Positions 9,495 through 18,684 are shown, counted from the first letter of the stretch. The stretch: DNA of 64,000 nt from Neorhizobium petrolearium (GCF_017873175.1 NZ_JAGGJW010000003.1:372001-436000); one strand, 5' to 3'. Program-made: numbers and translations. Notes: generated from the letters alone by a model not told the origin.

Positions 9495-10835
9495 ATGCTT
9501 GATACCACACATTCTTCCAAGCTCATGGCTGCTATTCGCGCGAAGACCGCAAAGGCGGGAGTGATCGGGCTCGGTTACGTTGGATTGCCGCTTGCCATGG
9601 CCTTTTCCCGTGCCGGCTTCGAGGTCATGGGCTTCGATATCGATCCCGGCAAAATTGTCGCCATCGACGAGAATCGCAGCTATATCGAGGCTGTGCCTAG
9701 TGAAGTCCTCGCCGTGGAGCGCGAGGCCGGTCGCTTCGCCGCGACATGCGATTTCGACCTCCTCGGCGACTACGACATCATTGCGATTTGCGTGCCGACG
9801 CCGTTGACTGCCAATCGCGATCCGGATCTCTCCTTCGTGGAGAAGACTGCACGCTCCATCGCTGCTACGTTGCGCCCCGGTCAGCTCATCGTTTTGGAAT
9901 CCACCACCTATCCGGGCACGACCGACGAAATCGTCAAACCTATTCTGGAAGCGAAGGGCCTGACCAGCGGCATCGATTTCTACCTCGGCTATTCGCCGGA
10001 GCGGGAAGACCCCGGCAACCGGAATTTCCAGACTTCCACCATCCCCAAAGTGGTTTCAGGCGACGGCGACATTGCCAGCGCATTGATGTCGGCCTTCTAC
10101 GGCTGCATTGTGAGTTCCGTCGTGCCCGTCTCCAGCAACGCCACAGCCGAGGCCGTCAAACTCACGGAGAATATCTTCCGGGCTGTCAACATCGCGCTCG
10201 TGAACGAATTGAAGCTCGTTTACGAAGCAATGGGAATAGACATCTGGGAGGTGATCGAAGCAGCAAAAACAAAGCCCTTCGGCTTCATGCCTTTCTATCC
10301 CGGCCCCGGTCTGGGGGGACATTGCATTCCCATCGACCCCTTTTACCTGACCTGGAGATCCCGCCAGTTCGAACAGCCGACGCGCTTCATCGAACTCGCA
10401 GGCGAAATCAATACGGCAATGCCCCGTCATGTGGTCAGCAGGCTTGCTGAAGCGCTCGACATGCGGTCAGGAAAGGCGCTCAGCCGGTCAAATGTGCTGA
10501 TCATTGGGCTTGCCTACAAGAAGAACGTCCCGGATATCCGGGAAAGCCCGTCACTTCGCCTGATTGAGCTGATTGAGGCACGCGGCGGGAAAGCATCGTT
10601 TTACGATCCTCACGTAGCCGAGATTCCCTCAACTCGGGAGCATACAGCGCTTCGTGGTCGGAAAACGGTAACGTGGAATGAGCAGACGGTTCGCGCCTTC
10701 GATGCAGTGGTTGTCGCGACCGATCACGATGCGGTCGACTATGCGGCGCTTGCGGAATGGTCGACGCTGATCATCGACACCCGAAATATCTTCACCCGCT
10801 GCGGAATTGCGTCAGAAGCAATCGTAAAGGCCTAG
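9495..10835 (+). CDS. Nucleotide-sugar 6-dehydrogenase (UDP-GlcNAc/GalNAc dehydrogenase, WbpA/TviB type)
   Basis: This enzyme oxidises C6 of a UDP-hexose(amine) to the uronic acid with two NAD+. The 446 residues contain the NAD-binding GVIGLGYVGLPLAMAF at residues 22-37, the CVPTPL motif near 98-103, ESTTYPGTT near 136-144, and the catalytic cysteine in GGHCIPIDPFYL near 274-285. The PGPGLGGHCIPIDPFYLTW wording matches the WbpA/TviB UDP-N-acetylhexosamine branch better than the Ugd UDP-glucose branch (family knowledge). A small methyltransferase follows by 8 bp, so the pair is probably one transcript. It would supply an acidic sugar nucleotide to the surrounding glycosyltransferases. Confidence 0.88.
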   Translation: MLDTTHSSKLMAAIRAKTAKAGVIGLGYVGLPLAMAFSRAGFEVMGFDIDPGKIVAIDENRSYIEAVPSEVLAVEREAGRFAATCDFDLLGDYDIIAICVPTPLTANRDPDLSFVEKTARSIAATLRPGQLIVLESTTYPGTTDEIVKPILEAKGLTSGIDFYLGYSPEREDPGNRNFQTSTIPKVVSGDGDIASALMSAFYGCIVSSVVPVSSNATAEAVKLTENIFRAVNIALVNELKLVYEAMGIDIWEVIEAAKTKPFGFMPFYPGPGLGGHCIPIDPFYLTWRSRQFEQPTRFIELAGEINTAMPRHVVSRLAEALDMRSGKALSRSNVLIIGLAYKKNVPDIRESPSLRLIELIEARGGKASFYDPHVAEIPSTREHTALRGRKTVTWNEQTVRAFDAVVVATDHDAVDYAALAEWSTLIIDTRNIFTRCGIASEAIVKA

Positions 10836-10843
10836 GTCACAAT

Positions 10844-11326
10844 ATGAGCCGCTTGGATATTTTTATAAGCCGCATGATCGCGCAGCGCGATATCCTGAAT
10901 TATATCCAGGCTAACGGCCTATTGCCTGGGGCCGGTGCAGTGCTCGAGGTCGGCCTCGGCAATGGCCGCAGCTACAGCCATCTTCGAGAACTGTTTCCCA
11001 ACCGGCGGATCATAGCATTCGACCGCCATCTCGGGGCACACCGGACAGTTCTACCGGAACCGGAAGATTTCGTCATGGGGGAAATTCGAGAAACTGCGAC
11101 CGGTTTTATCGGCTTCGATGCGGCACTCGCGCATGCGGATATTGGCACCGGATATCCGGAAAAGGACGCGATCATCATCACGTGGCTGCCGGAACTGATG
11201 GCTGGAATGCTGATTTCCGGCGGCATTGCAGTCAGCGGGCTTCCGCTCGATCATCCGCATCTCCGTCCGCTTCCACGGCTACCTTCGGTGGAAGAGGGGC
11301 GGTATTTCTTCTATCAACGCGCCTGA
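10844..11326 (+). CDS. SAM-dependent methyltransferase-like protein (small, class I)
   Basis: A 160-residue protein starts at the ATG at 10844 (MSRLDIFISRMIAQRDILNY). A class I methyltransferase motif I (GAVLEVGLGNGRSYSHLRE, residues 27-45) is followed by a motif II acidic strand (RIIAFDRHLG). A later IGTGYPEKDAIIITWLPELM segment corresponds to motifs IV-V. It is shorter than typical small-molecule methyltransferases (200-250 residues), so the cap or substrate part is minimal. It is only 8 bp downstream of the UDP-sugar dehydrogenase, which suggests modification of the same nucleotide sugar or glycan. Substrate is not determinable. Confidence 0.7.
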   Translation: MSRLDIFISRMIAQRDILNYIQANGLLPGAGAVLEVGLGNGRSYSHLRELFPNRRIIAFDRHLGAHRTVLPEPEDFVMGEIRETATGFIGFDAALAHADIGTGYPEKDAIIITWLPELMAGMLISGGIAVSGLPLDHPHLRPLPRLPSVEEGRYFFYQRA

Positions 11327-11333
11327 AACGCGC

Positions 11334-11349
11334 CCAACTCATCAGTTGG
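11334..11349. terminator. Hairpin between convergent genes
   Basis: CCAACT-CATC-AGTTGG is a perfect 6-bp stem with a 4-base loop. It extends by a further GC-rich pairing if a short bulge is allowed (AACGC on the left, GCGTT on the right). It lies in the 40-bp gap where the methyltransferase and the cyclic-nucleotide-binding gene converge, so it could act as a bidirectional terminator. There is no T-tract on either side, so classical intrinsic termination is doubtful. Confidence 0.35.
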
Positions 11350-11366
11350 CGTTGGATGGAAAGTGT

Positions 11367-11822
11367 TCAAACAAACTGATGAGCTTTGACGGTATCCAGT
11401 TCGTCGGCCGTGTGCCGAAGCCGCTCCGCAAGCGTGCGGGTCACCCGCATCGTCATGTTCGGGCTGTCGTGGATGATCCGCGAGAAACAATCCTTGTTGA
11501 TCTTGAGAGCCTCTACATGCGTGAGTGCCTTGGCGGTATTGGTGCGCTCGCCCTCGCAAAGGAGGCATATTTCGCCGACCACTGAATTAACGCCATTCTC
11601 GCGAATTTTCGTCTGGCCCGTGGGTGTCTCGAGCACGGTTTCCACTGTACCGCTGAGAATGACATAAGCAGAGTCGCCGCCATCGCCCTGCTTGAAAAGT
11701 TTCTGCCCCGGCTCGTAGCTCACGCGTTCGGACGCAAAGGCCAAGAGTTTCAGTTTGCAACCATCAAGGTCTGCAAAATAGGGCAACTTCTTCAGTAACT
11801 GCACTTCCTCACATAGCAACAT
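11367..11822 (-). CDS. Cyclic nucleotide-binding domain protein without a DNA-binding domain
   Basis: A 151-residue protein consists almost entirely of a CRP-type cNMP-binding beta-roll. It has LFKQGDGGDSAYVILSGTVE near residues 41-60, the phosphate-binding cassette region VGEICLLCEGERTNTAKAL near 81-99, and a C-terminal helix with LAERLRHTADELD. No helix-turn-helix follows, so it is not a transcription factor of the Crp/Fnr type; it resembles stand-alone regulatory subunits. I used the ATG at 11822 rather than a TTG four codons upstream. It lies 33 bp downstream of the degenerate ABC protein on the same strand and probably shares its transcript, so it may regulate or bind that protein (inference). 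Confidence 0.8.
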   Translation of the reverse strand: MLLCEEVQLLKKLPYFADLDGCKLKLLAFASERVSYEPGQKLFKQGDGGDSAYVILSGTVETVLETPTGQTKIRENGVNSVVGEICLLCEGERTNTAKALTHVEALKINKDCFSRIIHDSPNMTMRVTRTLAERLRHTADELDTVKAHQFV

Positions 11823-11855
11823 CGCCGCCACCAATCGGATGCTATCAGATGATCG

Positions 11856-14579
11856 TTAGGCCACCAGTGCCTTGAATATACCACTTTCTTCCCGAAGTGT
11901 CTCGTACAAACCATCCTCCACAATTTCGCCGTTGTCAAACATAACCACTCTTTCAAACAATTTGGAAAGAGAAATGTTCGACAAGACCCATACGATTGTC
12001 GGATTGTTCTCCTGCTGGCGCAGATAGGTCAGGACATCGCTCACAATCTCCTCCTGCAAACGCCTTTCCTGGCCAGGCAGGGGCTTGTTGAAGATATAGA
12101 AATCCGAGCGGCGGATAAGGGCACGTGCCAAATTGAGCTTCTGCCGCTGAACCAGCGTCAACCGCCGGCCACCAGCACCGATGTCGAACTCCAACCCGAC
12201 GCGCAGGAGCTGATGATAAAAGCCACGTTCCCGCGAGACTCTCGCTGCTATATTTCGGATTTCACTCGGAGCATCGGCATTTCGGTTGGCGATCTTGCCG
12301 AACAGGATGTTTTCCTGAAGGGTCGCATAGGACATATACGCATCTGGATCGTAATGCTCGATCAGTCCTCTGAGATGGGCCGGCAGCTCGGCGAAGAAAA
12401 TCTCGCGTGCGCCGACGATCTTCTCTCTGAGATCATCGTGCAGAACGCCAAGGCGGTATCGCGGTTCGATATATTCGAGCGTCAACCGCACCACTGCGCG
12501 CTCCTCCTCCGCCGAGAGGGCATGGGAGCGGCGCGTTCCCAGCTTCTGCAATATCTGTTGGTAATAGACGATATCGTCAGCAGTGAGGAACGGCACCTGG
12601 TTGAAGAAGGGGTGATCGGGGGGAAGACCGGAAAAGATTTCCACCATATTGCCGGCAATGGTGAGGCCTGTATCGACGAAAGCTCTGAGAAGACCAACCT
12701 TGGCCAGCGCGGTATAGAAGTGGTCACTGTCGAGCAGGGCGCTCGTCTTGTCGAGCGGCTGCAAGGTCTTGCCGAACAGCAGATTCTCTCCCACCGTCGC
12801 CTCTTTATTGTAGACTTGAGGCTCGAACGGCACGATCAGGCCAGAGCGGCCCGTGCTGCGTATCTCGTTGTGAAGCGCATGACGCATCGCAACAACGTCA
12901 GCCACAAGCTGAGGATTTGATTGCGCATCCAGCGTGGAATGGAGCGCGAACTGTAGGATATCATCAGTCAGTTGCACCTTGTCGAGAGCGGCGAGGAGCG
13001 AATTCTTTATGTCACTCTTATCGCCATTATCGCTGATTGATGTCGTTCGGTGATCAACCCAGCTGGCTCGAACGTCGAAATCCGGATTGGAAGCCATTTG
13101 GGCTTCGCGAATTTCCCAGCGCCGTTGGTTCGCGGCATCTCCCTCATATTGGGCAGGCTCCACGGGGGCATGTTTCAAACCGTAAAGAAGATTGTCCTTG
13201 AGGCTTCCGTGGAAGAAGTAAGTGTCCGCCGATACGTAGGAGACGCGCCTTCCCGCGATCGATTCCGGAAGTTCCAGAATGTCATGGTCACCCAGGCAAA
13301 TCTTGCCTGACGTCGGCCAGACCTGCCGCCCAAAAGCTTCCGCCAATGCCTCCGCGCCACGCCCGATGTTGTCGGCCATGGCCACAGACTCCCCTCGCGC
13401 CAGCCGGATCGACGCACCATTTAATACCCTGACGCCGCCTTCGTCCTCTATGACCAGATTTATCGCGGCCAGTTGTTCGCCGCTATATGGTTGACCTACG
13501 GAGGCAATTGCATGGGTCGCCGGGTCGATCAGATCATCAAACTCGAAATAGTCCCGGACCTGCTCGTACTTCACCTGCACATCCTGGCGCGCCTGATCCC
13601 AGTCGATCAGCTCCTTGAGCGGGCTTGGAAGATCCTTGTAAGCATTAATAACGGCGACAAGCTGACCGACGTCCAGCGATCCCCGCAACGCGAAGTAGCC
13701 GCCGATGAGATAGAAAAAGAAGGGCGTCAGCTGCGCAAGGAAGTTGTTCAGAAATTTGACGAGAAACTTCCACTGGTAGATGTCATAGCGGATCTTGAAG
13801 ATCTGACCAAGTCGATTGGCGACATCCGCACGCTCATAGTTTGAAGTATCATAAGCATGGATAGTACCAATGCCTTCCACGACTTCGCCCACCTTGCCAG
13901 CCAGATGCCTGGCGGTAATCTGCCGCTGGCGGCCGAGTTCGATCAAGCGCCGGCGCATCCTTGGGATAACGATCACCTGCACAAGCACCATGACTGCAGC
14001 GACCAGTCCGAGCCAGAAACTCTGGAGCAATATGAACAGCATTGCTGCCACGGCCTGACCGCCCAGCATAGCGGGCTGAACGAAGGCATCGCCGGTGAAG
14101 CCGCCGAAAGGTTCCACCTCATCCTTGATCATACTGGCGATTTCGGCGCCGTGGATATTCTTGATGCGGCGCGGCGGAAAGCGCAGCACCCGATCGAAGA
14201 GTTCAAAGCGGATGCGGCGGAGCAAGCGCTCGCCAAGCCGCCCCTTGTAGGTATTGATATAATATTTGAAGAAATTATTGATAATGACCAGCGACAGAAA
14301 CCCGCCGCTCAAAGCAACCAGTGTCTGCATACGCCCGAGCTGGAAACCTTCAAATGTATAGATCGATCCGAGCAGCGGCAGATTTATTTCAAATTCCATA
14401 AAAGGTTGGGTCGCATTCGGAGTCTCGAACCCCGCACCCTGGATAGGACCATTGATGATCTGCTTTGGCAGATCGAGCGACAAAAAATAGGGTATCATTG
14501 AAACCAATACGACAATCAGGACCCAGATCTGCTGAGGCCGGGTATGGTTCCAAATGTAGCGAAGCAGATTCTTTTCCAT
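11856..14579 (-). CDS. ABC exporter-like membrane protein with fully degenerate ATPase domain
   Basis: The 907-residue protein has an ABC_membrane exporter domain (residues about 15-320, five to six helices, including IRFELFDRVLRFPP and EVVEGIGTIHAYD). It is followed by an ATPase-like domain in which every catalytic motif is lost. The Walker A position reads DNIGRGAEAL (403-412, Lys replaced by Ala409). The signature reads LTLVQRQKLNLARAL in place of LSGGQ (807-821). Walker B ends in FNKP (830-833, Asp-Glu replaced by Asn-Lys). The H-loop His is replaced by Asn868. About 300 extra residues sit between the Q-loop region and the signature, with three NxLxG repeats at 463, 599 and 757. The frame is intact. 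ATP-driven export seems unlikely. Confidence 0.85.
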   Translation of the reverse strand: MEKNLLRYIWNHTRPQQIWVLIVVLVSMIPYFLSLDLPKQIINGPIQGAGFETPNATQPFMEFEINLPLLGSIYTFEGFQLGRMQTLVALSGGFLSLVIINNFFKYYINTYKGRLGERLLRRIRFELFDRVLRFPPRRIKNIHGAEIASMIKDEVEPFGGFTGDAFVQPAMLGGQAVAAMLFILLQSFWLGLVAAVMVLVQVIVIPRMRRRLIELGRQRQITARHLAGKVGEVVEGIGTIHAYDTSNYERADVANRLGQIFKIRYDIYQWKFLVKFLNNFLAQLTPFFFYLIGGYFALRGSLDVGQLVAVINAYKDLPSPLKELIDWDQARQDVQVKYEQVRDYFEFDDLIDPATHAIASVGQPYSGEQLAAINLVIEDEGGVRVLNGASIRLARGESVAMADNIGRGAEALAEAFGRQVWPTSGKICLGDHDILELPESIAGRRVSYVSADTYFFHGSLKDNLLYGLKHAPVEPAQYEGDAANQRRWEIREAQMASNPDFDVRASWVDHRTTSISDNGDKSDIKNSLLAALDKVQLTDDILQFALHSTLDAQSNPQLVADVVAMRHALHNEIRSTGRSGLIVPFEPQVYNKEATVGENLLFGKTLQPLDKTSALLDSDHFYTALAKVGLLRAFVDTGLTIAGNMVEIFSGLPPDHPFFNQVPFLTADDIVYYQQILQKLGTRRSHALSAEEERAVVRLTLEYIEPRYRLGVLHDDLREKIVGAREIFFAELPAHLRGLIEHYDPDAYMSYATLQENILFGKIANRNADAPSEIRNIAARVSRERGFYHQLLRVGLEFDIGAGGRRLTLVQRQKLNLARALIRRSDFYIFNKPLPGQERRLQEEIVSDVLTYLRQQENNPTIVWVLSNISLSKLFERVVMFDNGEIVEDGLYETLREESGIFKALVA

Positions 14580-14957
14580 TATTTCTTCACAAGTACGCTA
14601 AAACCGGGTCCGGGTTGTGTATCCCCTGGCTAACTTTGCTGATGCGCGTTGCAGGCCAAATGATGGGGCGCAGAAATCAAGTTCAAATTGCGTAAGAAAA
14701 CCCCATTCACGCGTTTGTGGCGGCTCCCCCAGTCAATTCCTCGAATCTAATATAGTATGCGAGCCTCGGGGTTCCATCAATTGGATTCGCAGGCGCGACA
14801 TTTTTTGGATTTCCTCGACGTTTCCGCCCCTGCCTTGCCACGATCATCGATCGACGTGGCCCGGCATCCGAAGACTGGATCGGAGATTCGATGGGCGGGC
14901 GCAGATGGCCATAGGAAGGTCGCACCCACCGCCGCGATACGCATGGTCCGAAATCGG
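14580..14957. other. Intergenic region without a supported gene
   Basis: This 378-bp stretch separates the start of the degenerate ABC gene from the stop of the lyase-like gene; both are transcribed leftward. It should hold the ABC gene promoter near its left end, where the sequence turns more AT-rich around 14680-14760. Short open frames exist on both strands, but none has a recognisable motif or ribosome-binding site. I see no repeat or RNA gene. Confidence 0.5.
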
Positions 14958-15935
14958 CTAACGATTGACTATCCGGCAGTATTCCGCTTGCTTTAAAACA
15001 TCTTCGCAATTCGGCGAACGAATGAAATCGTCATAGTAAAGCGACCAGACATCAGGAGCGCCATCGCGATACGGGCCGAATTTGAAATATTGGTTATTTC
15101 CGAGGCCTCCATCGGAATGGCCAATCGAACCTTTTACCGAAACGATCCATTTGCCGTTTGCAAAAACCTCAAGATGACCGGTGCCATTGGGTCCCGGTTT
15201 GGAGAGCACCGCGAAATAAATCCAGCCTGAAGCGGGCTCCGGTATGACGTTGCCTCGCTCGGTAACTGAGATTTTCTCCGTGCAACTTGTAAACCGATCC
15301 GCATCGACCGCTTTCCAATCCGGCGGCCGTACCACAAGTGCGCGCATTTGATTTGTTTCGGGCCGGAGCCATACGGGTGTCGCGCCATCGGGGCATACCC
15401 CATTCCGCGGTGAGCTCACGAGGTCCGGGTGGTAGTTCGTTTCAACAGTTACGAAAATCTTGCCGCCACTGAAGCGGAACGCCAGATACGGGCTGAAATC
15501 GCCCTGTGCCTTCGGTCCGATTTCCCTCTTCCACTGGGCGATAAGATAGCGGTGGTCATCTGTTGGAATAGGGTCTGCAAATTTGACCGCAAACCCATAC
15601 CAAACGGGAATCTCATAAGGGACGCGCAACGGCGTCCTTTCCCAAATCTCTGCCCGCTCGCTGCAGCCTGGATCGCTGGCCGGGCACAGGGAACGGACGC
15701 TCAACTTCAGTGCACCAGAGCCGCTGCGCCTGACCTTGCTCTGAAATTCAGCCGTACCAGCGGCTTGTTCGCTGTTTTCCCGATAGTAGAGGCCGCCTTC
15801 CTCGGTAAAACCCGACGAGTCGAACCCGTCGTGCAATATCCGCGAAGCCGAGTCCTTAGCCTGGGCTGCCGGGAAACCCAAGCAGGAGATCAGCATCGAT
15901 GCTGCGATCAATATTCCTCGAAGATGCTCGGCCAT
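14958..15935 (-). CDS. Secreted polysaccharide lyase-like protein (PF14099 type)
   Basis: I chose the ATG at 15935, which begins the signal peptide MAEHLRGILIAASMLISCLG ending in AAQA (residues 1-26); a longer upstream start at 15992 would bury it. The 325-residue mature-type protein shows a jelly-roll lyase pattern. It has LHDGFDSSGF, GALKLSVRSLCPASDPGCSE, ERAEIW and YGFAVKFADPIPTDDHRYLIAQWK, with paired cysteines at several points. This resembles heparin-lyase-I-like or alginate-lyase-like proteins annotated as polysaccharide lyase (PF14099). It would act in the periplasm or outside the cell, trimming or degrading the glycan made by neighbouring enzymes (inference). Substrate is not deducible. 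Confidence 0.75.
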   Translation of the reverse strand: MAEHLRGILIAASMLISCLGFPAAQAKDSASRILHDGFDSSGFTEEGGLYYRENSEQAAGTAEFQSKVRRSGSGALKLSVRSLCPASDPGCSERAEIWERTPLRVPYEIPVWYGFAVKFADPIPTDDHRYLIAQWKREIGPKAQGDFSPYLAFRFSGGKIFVTVETNYHPDLVSSPRNGVCPDGATPVWLRPETNQMRALVVRPPDWKAVDADRFTSCTEKISVTERGNVIPEPASGWIYFAVLSKPGPNGTGHLEVFANGKWIVSVKGSIGHSDGGLGNNQYFKFGPYRDGAPDVWSLYYDDFIRSPNCEDVLKQAEYCRIVNR

Positions 15936-16155
15936 GAAACCCCACCTGCTCCATCGTCGCGATTTATTTGAGCAAACCCCTTCAGAAAGCAAGATGAAAC
16001 ACTGGATCGTGATGGGAAATAGGGCTCAGGAGGACGTGTTTGACGAGAAATCTCCGGCCGGACAGCAGCCCGTGAGACATACTGAAAGTGTGTGCGATCT
16101 TGGACGATGTCCGGCTCTGGTGCATTCTGCATGAACGGGAGAGGAGCCGTTGATC

Positions 16156-17019
16156 TCAGCGAGAGAATCTGCGAGCGCCGGCAACGCAGAGAACAGTGGC
16201 AAGCGTAGCGACGACCATCATGGCGCTCACCTCTTCATGCAGAAGACCGGAGGCCAACAACAGGCCGAAGAACGGTTGAAGCAGTTGCAACTGCCCCACA
16301 GCCGCAATGCCTCCCAGTGCGAGACCGCGATACCAGAACACAAAGCCGACGAGCATGCTGAAGATGGACACATAGGCAAGCCCGATCCACGAAGCGCTCC
16401 CGATGCCTTGCCAGGTATCCGGAAGAGTCGTCAGGGCAAATGCCGCCATAAGCGGCAGCGCGAGGATCAAGGCCCAGGAAATTACCTGCCATCCCCCCAA
16501 AGTCCGCGAAAGTTTCGCACCCTCGGCATAGCCGAGCCCGCAGATGACGATCGCAGCGAACATCAACAGGCCACCTGTGACCGATACCTCTCCGCCAAAT
16601 GTCAGAGCAAAACCGGTCACTATGACGCTGCCCAGCCCTGAGAACAGCCAGAAGAACGGATTGGGATGCTCCCCGCCTCGCAGGACTCCGAAGATGGCGG
16701 TCGCAAGAGGAAGAAGGCCAATGAATACGATCGAATGAGCTGACGTGATGTATTGCAGCGCCAGCGCCGTCAGCAGCGGAAAACCGATGACGACGCCAAT
16801 CGCGACCACCGCGAGCGACAGGAGATCGCCAAAGGCCGGCCGGGGCTGACGAAGGGTAAAAAGGAGCGCTGCTCCAAACATTGCGGCAATTACCGCTCGA
16901 GCCGATGTCAGGAACAGCGGAGAAAAATCCGCCACCGCGACACGCGTCGCCGGGAGCGACCCGCTGAATATGATGACACCGAGGAGCCCGCTGCCCCAGC
17001 CTTCCATGGACGTCTTCAT
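16156..17019 (-). CDS. EamA/DMT-family transporter
   Basis: This 287-residue integral membrane protein has ten predicted helices in two EamA repeats. The first repeat begins GSGLLGVIIFSGSLPATRVA and the second around residue 150 (LLMFAAIVICGLGYAEGAKL). Family members export amino acids, nucleotides or other metabolites across the inner membrane. It is divergently transcribed from the MocR regulator across a 119-bp region with a clear inverted repeat, so it is the probable regulatory target. MocR control would fit a vitamin B6, amino-acid or amine exporter. The sequence alone cannot fix the substrate. Confidence 0.88.
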   Translation of the reverse strand: MKTSMEGWGSGLLGVIIFSGSLPATRVAVADFSPLFLTSARAVIAAMFGAALLFTLRQPRPAFGDLLSLAVVAIGVVIGFPLLTALALQYITSAHSIVFIGLLPLATAIFGVLRGGEHPNPFFWLFSGLGSVIVTGFALTFGGEVSVTGGLLMFAAIVICGLGYAEGAKLSRTLGGWQVISWALILALPLMAAFALTTLPDTWQGIGSASWIGLAYVSIFSMLVGFVFWYRGLALGGIAAVGQLQLLQPFFGLLLASGLLHEEVSAMMVVATLATVLCVAGARRFSR

Positions 17020-17069
17020 GGCACCTCACCTTTGCCCCGTCTGATACGCGCGAAACACTGGCGGAAACA

Positions 17070-17103
17070 GATACAGATCAGTACGATTTCGAATAACTGT
17101 ATC
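17070..17103. promoter_or_regulatory. Inverted repeat, candidate MocR operator
   Basis: GATACAG at 17070-17076 and CTGTATC at 17097-17103 form a perfect 7-bp inverted repeat with 20 bp between the arms. It lies in the shared promoter region of the EamA gene and the MocR-type regulator. The arm spacing (27 bp centre to centre, about 2.5 helical turns) is compatible with a dimeric GntR-type regulator. Function is inferred from position and symmetry. Confidence 0.5.
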
Positions 17104-17138
17104 AGTGTGCAGGACAATACAATTCTTGGAGGCAGACC

Positions 17139-18542
17139 ATGCCGCGCAATCACGCGGGAAACCGGACATCGCAAGTCATGACGGCAATACGAACCAAGAT
17201 TGCCGCCCGCACACTTGCGCCGGGAGACCGCCTTCCTTCGATCCGAGGTTTTGCAGCCGCCATGGGCGTGTCACCTTCCACTGTGGTCGAAGCCTATGAT
17301 CGTCTTGCTGCGGTAGGATTGATCCGGGCCCAACGAGGCTCCGGTTTTTATGTCTCCAACAATGCTTTGCCACCACTGAAGCTGGCCGAGACGGAATCGC
17401 CGCAGACAAGGGCCGTCGATCCATTCTGGGTTTCGCGGCAGTCGCTTGATTCCGATGCCACGGTGTTGAAACCCGGTTGCGGCTGGCTTCCTGCTGACTG
17501 GATGCCGAATGACGCACTGAGGCGGGCCATCCGAAGCCTGGCGCGAAGCGACGACGACCTCCTTGCGTATTACGGCAGAACACGTGGCTCCCTGCAGTTG
17601 CGGCATCTCATGCTGGCCCGTTTTGCAGTGGAAGGTATCCAAGCCACGCCGGATCAATTGATGCTGACAAGTACGGGAACTCAGGCTCTTGACCTGATCT
17701 GTCGCTTCCTACTTCGTCCAGGCGACACCGTCATGATCGACGATCCCTGCTACTTCAATTTCCAGGCACTGCTGAAAGCCCATCAGGTGAAGATCATCGG
17801 CGTGCCTTACACGCCATCAGGCCCCGACGTTACGGCATTCGAAACTCTGCTAAGCGCCGAACGGCCGCGGGTCTATATCACCAATTCCGCGCTTCACAAC
17901 CCGACGGGCGCGACGCTTTCGCCCCAGATCGCCCATCGTCTGCTGAACGCTGCGGCACGCCATGAAACGGCGATCATTGAGGACGACATCTTCGCCGATT
18001 TCGAGCCGGAACCGTCATCACGGTTGGCGGCGCTGGACGGATTGAACCGCGTCATCCGCATCGGCAGTTTCTCCAAGACGTTGTCGGCTTCGATACGCTG
18101 CGGATACATTGCATCTCGCCCCGATTGGATCGAGGGACTCCTGGATCTGCAGGTCGCCACCAACTTCGGGGGGCCTAGTCCGATCTGTACTGAACTGATC
18201 ACCCACGTTCTGGGAGGCGGCAGCTATCGCAAGCATATGGAAGAGCTGCGGCAGAAGCTCGTCCGGGCGCGCCGTGAGGCCGTGGATAAACTGCACCGGC
18301 TCGGCATCAAGCCCTGGCTTTCACCGCGGGGCGGTTTTTATCTTTGGTGTCAACTTCCAGATGGCCTGGATTCTACGCAGATCGCACAAATCGCACTTGC
18401 CGAGAACGTTATCCTGGCCCCCGGCAACGTGTTCAGTGTATCGCAAAGTGCCGGCCGTTTCATGCGCTTCAACGTGGCCCACACACTGGATCTGCGCGTT
18501 CATCGAATCCTTGAAGATGTGCTGCGGAAGGCTGGTCAATAA
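17139..18542 (+). CDS. MocR/PdxR-type transcriptional regulator (GntR HTH + aminotransferase domain)
   Basis: This 467-residue protein has an N-terminal GntR winged helix (residues about 8-75: LAPGDRLPSIRGFAAAMGVS, then GSGFYVSNN). A full-length fold-type I aminotransferase domain follows (about 110-465). The PLP lysine lies in SFSKTLSASIRCGYI near residue 310, with NPTGATLS and IIEDDIFADFE as further landmarks. MocR proteins sense PLP, an amino acid or a related amine through this domain and regulate a neighbouring gene, often a divergent transporter. Here the EamA gene fits that role. The length matches the family. The effector is unknown. Confidence 0.88.
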   Translation: MPRNHAGNRTSQVMTAIRTKIAARTLAPGDRLPSIRGFAAAMGVSPSTVVEAYDRLAAVGLIRAQRGSGFYVSNNALPPLKLAETESPQTRAVDPFWVSRQSLDSDATVLKPGCGWLPADWMPNDALRRAIRSLARSDDDLLAYYGRTRGSLQLRHLMLARFAVEGIQATPDQLMLTSTGTQALDLICRFLLRPGDTVMIDDPCYFNFQALLKAHQVKIIGVPYTPSGPDVTAFETLLSAERPRVYITNSALHNPTGATLSPQIAHRLLNAAARHETAIIEDDIFADFEPEPSSRLAALDGLNRVIRIGSFSKTLSASIRCGYIASRPDWIEGLLDLQVATNFGGPSPICTELITHVLGGGSYRKHMEELRQKLVRARREAVDKLHRLGIKPWLSPRGGFYLWCQLPDGLDSTQIAQIALAENVILAPGNVFSVSQSAGRFMRFNVAHTLDLRVHRILEDVLRKAGQ

Positions 18543-18684
18543 ATTGTCAGTCTGCCTCACCGCCAACGTCAACGACCCCTTCTCCGCCCCGGATCAACGA
18601 AGCGGGTGCGGCCGACGCCCGTTCATCTCCATAGACCATGCAGCTCAGGCAATGCCAAGCCCCCTTGCGTAATATTGAAAACCT

